Below, piece by piece: positions 57,378-60,000 of a stretch of 60,000 bases of DNA. Under the pieces are notes generated by a model, which saw nothing but the letters and a program-made list of their open reading frames with translations, was not told the origin of the DNA and made no database searches. The DNA is from Adiantum capillus-veneris (Eukaryota; Streptophyta; Polypodiopsida; Polypodiales; Pteridaceae), in NCBI GenBank assembly GCA_014529385.2, contig CM043958.1:82271525-82331524 (forward strand), read 5' to 3'. Every line of letters begins with the position of its first letter. The stretch's first letter is position 1. The position numbers and the translations under genes are program-made.

Positions 57378-58021
57378 AAAAAAAAAGGCCTCAACATAAA
57401 TCCGGAATTCCACAGTTACCTCGCCCAACATACAAGCAAGTTTGGCGGCCAAAACAATCAAATCCACAATCTCCACCGCCAAAGCCTAGCCAACAACTTG
57501 TCTGGAGAGCGAAGCCACCACCAGTGCCCAACACATAGACAACATCCAACAAATATGGGTGGACTCCAATCAAACCTGCTAATGTCATTACTCCTATACA
57601 GAAAACCAAGCAGGTCTGGCGGCCGAAGCAACCCAAGCCAACAGTTGCTCAACCCCCACTGCCAAAAGGCAACCCCACGGCAATCACAGCTACTCGACAA
57701 TCCAAATAGTACACCCGAGCCCACCCACCGCCCAGGAAAATCAAACCCAAAAGTCCTATTCACTTCAAACAAGTTTGGGTTTCTAAACAGCCCACCAAAA
57801 TTGCCGTCTCATATAAATGGCAACCCAAATGAAAGATTCCAAACCTGAAACCGGCTACATCCAGGTTGCAATGGCAACCTAAAACACATCAACAGGTACT
57901 CAACACGTCAAGATTGGTCAAACCACCACCAGTTCTGACCATGTCCGAGAAACTTAGTCTCTTGAAAGCATTCTACCACTTGGAAACCTCGCCAGCAGAT
58001 GCCCTTAAGCAATCTGCTTAA
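57378..58021 (+). pseudogene. Gypsy-C WxPK-repeat tail, reached by a -1 frame change
   Basis: After nine A (57378-57386) the integrase/PR2 frame enters non-conserved sequence, while the -1 frame encodes the repeats KQVWRPKQ (57440), QLVWRAKP (57500), YGWTPIKP, KQVWRPKQ (57614), KQVWVSKQP, YKWQPK and LQWQPKT, and closes at TAA 58021. Three stops interrupt it (near 57533, 57709 and 57848). The parallel with the in-frame tail of Gypsy-B argues that this is the true C-terminus and that one A was lost, though a -1 slip on the A run would give the same frame. Confidence 0.65.
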
Positions 58022-58546
58022 GACCCTCATCTTGCACAACATTAATTTTTCCATGCACTGACCGAGTATGCATGCATATGGATAATTACACGGCCTTGCA
58101 TAGGCACCAATGTTTTACCCATGCACAACACCACTAGTATGACACAATGTCGTCCATGAGGACTTCAGATAGGCGAGGGGGAGGCATTCCAAATGCGGAC
58201 CCAAAATGATCATAGGGCAGTGTATTCAAATGGGACTGTATTCAAATGTTTTCCGACTTATTTTGTGTTTTATTGCGAATTTTCTTGACCAAGTTTGCAT
58301 TTTATGCCCTGAATAGTGGTAAAAAAGGGAAAACTGCCAGATATATACCCCTAGGTGTGTGTAAATATGTACAAAATTTAGTTTTTAGCTATCTTAAATA
58401 AATACGAGATATCGGGACATCCTATGATTTTTCGGATAATTTTTGGAGTGATTTGCTATTTTTTGCTATTTCTTTGCTATTTTTCTCTTTTTATTTTCTA
58501 ATAAATAGTAACAAGCTGCCAAAAATAAAACAGAGATACAAGAAAT

Positions 58547-58566
58547 GTTTCCTAATATTAGGAAAC
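58547..58566. repeat. 20-bp perfect palindrome
   Basis: GTTTCCTAAT followed by its exact reverse complement. Confidence 0.95.
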
Positions 58567-59282
58567 CCGCAAGAATTTTCAGAATGGATTTCCAATGTCA
58601 ACAGGTCAGGTTGCGGAAAATGACGGAAACCATATTTTTACAGCGGAAAGGCTCAAAGTGCAAAAGTGATGGAATTTGGCCATACGGTGTCCAAATCGCA
58701 AAATTTTCGATCCGTAGGTCATCTTACATGTGAGTTGGGACTAACCATGGGGGTGATTGCACTTGCACATCCTAAGCCCCAGGTATGTATACCCCAAGCC
58801 CTCATTTCTAAGCTCATTTGCTACTTGTCCTTGTGAAAGAGAGCTTGAGAGAGCATATTGCTACCTGCTTCCACCTGCCACCTGCTTCCACATTGTAGTC
58901 ATCGTTACCATGAGGGGTAAGTACGAATACTTTTCAAGTCATTTAATGCTTGTTTGACTCATTTACAAGCACGTAACAAGCACACGCAGGGCTGGGAAGG
59001 CACAATTCCGTAGAAAACACACCAGACTCTAGAGACCACCAAAGGCTATAAGACTTCACAGAGACCTCAGAGATAGGTCTAATAACAATTCCACATAGGC
59101 ATATGCTAACCCGGAAGGCCGAGACCAACACAGAGTCATCAGATGGCTTTGGGAGTCTCGGAAGACACCACACCCAATGTGGATGTCAAAAATGACAAGT
59201 GACCACACCAAAAGGCTGTATAGGGCCTAGCTACAATGTCCCAACACAAAACTCCAATTGCATGTCACTCCTGTGATCCCCC

Positions 59283-59306
59283 AGACAGTAAGCGCTCTTA
59301 CTGTCT
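59283..59306 (+). repeat. Gypsy-C hairpin copy 3
   Basis: Arms GACAGTAAG and CTTACTGTC, loop CGCT; identical core to copy 1, 11 kb away. Confidence 0.9.
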
Positions 59307-59567
59307 CTAAGGGATTTTTGGCCAATTTCTCAACTTTGAGCACATATGCACCTCAAAATACATCAATATACATGCATTTGACCCACAAAATCACAAAAGC
59401 CCCATACTTAGACCAAAATCCAAGCTCATTTGTCTGCCAACATCAATCCTGGTGAAGAAACCATGATACCCAATTCCAAGTTGAGAGCCAAGCTCCACAA
59501 TTTCTTCTTAGAGCCTCTATGAGCCATCCATAAAGCTACATTCTCAAAAAGCTCAAAAAATGCTCAA

Positions 59568-59593
59568 GAGACAGTAAGCGCTCTTACTGTCTC
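59568..59593 (+). repeat. Gypsy-C hairpin copy 4
   Basis: Longest copy: 11-bp arms GAGACAGTAAG and CTTACTGTCTC, loop CGCT. Confidence 0.9.
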
Positions 59594-59845
59594 CCATGTC
59601 CAGACTACTACCAAAGTTTCGAGATAGCTCCTATACATCACCATGATTACATTGGCTAAGCCTCCTACCAAGTAAAAATGCAAAAAACCATCACTTAGCC
59701 ATTTCAGTCACCAGCTAGACAACTTTGGACCTACTGTTGCCAAGGAGCATCACACTATCAAAGTCATCACATCAAAAATCATCAAATGATGCCTTCCAAC
59801 TAACCCTAGCATTACAGATCAAAAAACCAGCTCCATATCACTCTG

Positions 59846-59871
59846 GAGACAATAAGCGCTCTTACTGTCTC
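59846..59871 (+). repeat. Gypsy-C hairpin copy 5
   Basis: Arms GAGACAATAAG and CTTACTGTCTC with one mismatch, loop CGCT. Confidence 0.9.
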
Positions 59872-60000
59872 AATGCCCAGAAGTTCACTTCACCCCATCA
59901 AAAGCTGTATCTAGCCTCATTGCACAACCTTTGTGAAACCACAAGCACTATGCATCAAAATTTCACTAAGTTACCTATTTATGTAGTTCACCTACCATCT

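Larger units (their letters stand above)
46672..60000 (+). mobile_element. Gypsy-C: large Ty3/gypsy element running off the window
   Basis: A plus-strand element with a 5' LTR ending at about 47605, a Tat/Athila-type PBS (47608), a 1.1-kb leader, gag-PR1 (48773-53152), pol (53208-58021) and a long 3' non-coding region. No second LTR is found before 60000, so the element exceeds 13.3 kb. Order: gag, PR1, RT, RNase H, zinc domain 1, zinc domain 2, integrase core, PR2, WxPK tail. It is only distantly similar to Gypsy-B but shares PR2 and the tail. This copy has two in-frame stops and an apparent frameshift within the reading frames. Confidence 0.88.
58022..60000 (+). other. Gypsy-C 3' region (non-coding, LTR not reached)
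   Basis: No conserved ORF. A purine tract (GGCGAGGGGGAGG, about 58170) could be a polypurine tract, but the sequence after it does not match the 5' LTR. It includes a 20-bp perfect palindrome (58547-58566) and three hairpin copies spaced about 280 bp apart. Confidence 0.55.

Noticed and set aside
58165-58180. Polypurine tract and 3' LTR start of Gypsy-C
   Set aside because: The purine run fits, but the sequence after it does not match the region upstream of the PBS; kept only as a note.
48180-59871. CRISPR array from repeated palindromes
   Set aside because: Five copies spaced about 280-310 bp in two clusters inside a plant retrotransposon, with no cas genes; spacing and context do not fit.
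59283-59871. Transcription terminators of bacterial type
   Set aside because: No U-tract follows the hairpins and the sequence is plant nuclear.

Overview
This is a retrotransposon-dense stretch of a land-plant nuclear genome. The evidence is plant-type Ty1/copia and Ty3/gypsy elements with initiator-Met or Asp-type tRNA primer sites, long (CT)n/(GA)n microsatellites, a LINE, and one apparently intact protein-kinase gene of the plant CDKG/CDK11 class. I cannot name the species. The Ty3 elements look like the non-chromoviral Tat/Athila (OTA) assemblage and the LINE ORF1 is a coiled-coil plus RRM-like protein, which would suit a non-seed plant, but that is a guess.

Layout. 1-2232 is a decayed Ty3/gypsy remnant joined to a Ty1/copia 3' end (2245-3250). 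3455-4852 (minus) is the CDKG-like kinase, with no visible intron. 4853-9243 is mostly anonymous: microsatellites, a duplicated upstream segment, a probable tRNA-derived SINE and one unexplained ORF. 9312-20526 is an old copia element (Copia-1, plus strand) inserted in a (CT)n tract. A younger copia element (Copia-2, minus strand, 10010-15497, TSD GTTAA) is nested in its leader. 21091-24775 and 38627-42426 are the two halves of a broken gypsy element (Gypsy-A). They are split by a complete related element, Gypsy-B (24776-38621, minus strand, TSD CCATG). 42427-44802 is anonymous, with a recent 236-bp tandem duplication. 45040-46671 is the 5' half of a LINE, cut off by the 5' LTR of a third large gypsy element, Gypsy-C (about 46672 to beyond the window end, plus strand).

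The most unusual biology is in Gypsy-B and Gypsy-C. Both carry the usual gag, protease, RT, RNase H and integrase, but the frame continues after integrase into a second retropepsin-like domain (DTG in B, DSG in C), then a Pro-rich tail with repeated Trp-x-Pro-Lys motifs. In the A/B family the normal protease site reads DGG, while the extra domain in B reads DTG. Gypsy-C also has two successive integrase-type H2C2 zinc domains. Its leader and 3' region carry at least five copies of a 24-26 nt hairpin with a GCGC-containing loop. In the leader the order is PBS, hairpins, splice-donor-like site, gag, which resembles retroviral leaders. Gypsy-B has an extra 140-codon ORF before its 3' LTR, preceded by a convincing branch-point and acceptor sequence. 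All these elements carry stops or frameshifts in the copies seen here, so the statements concern family architecture rather than activity of these copies.
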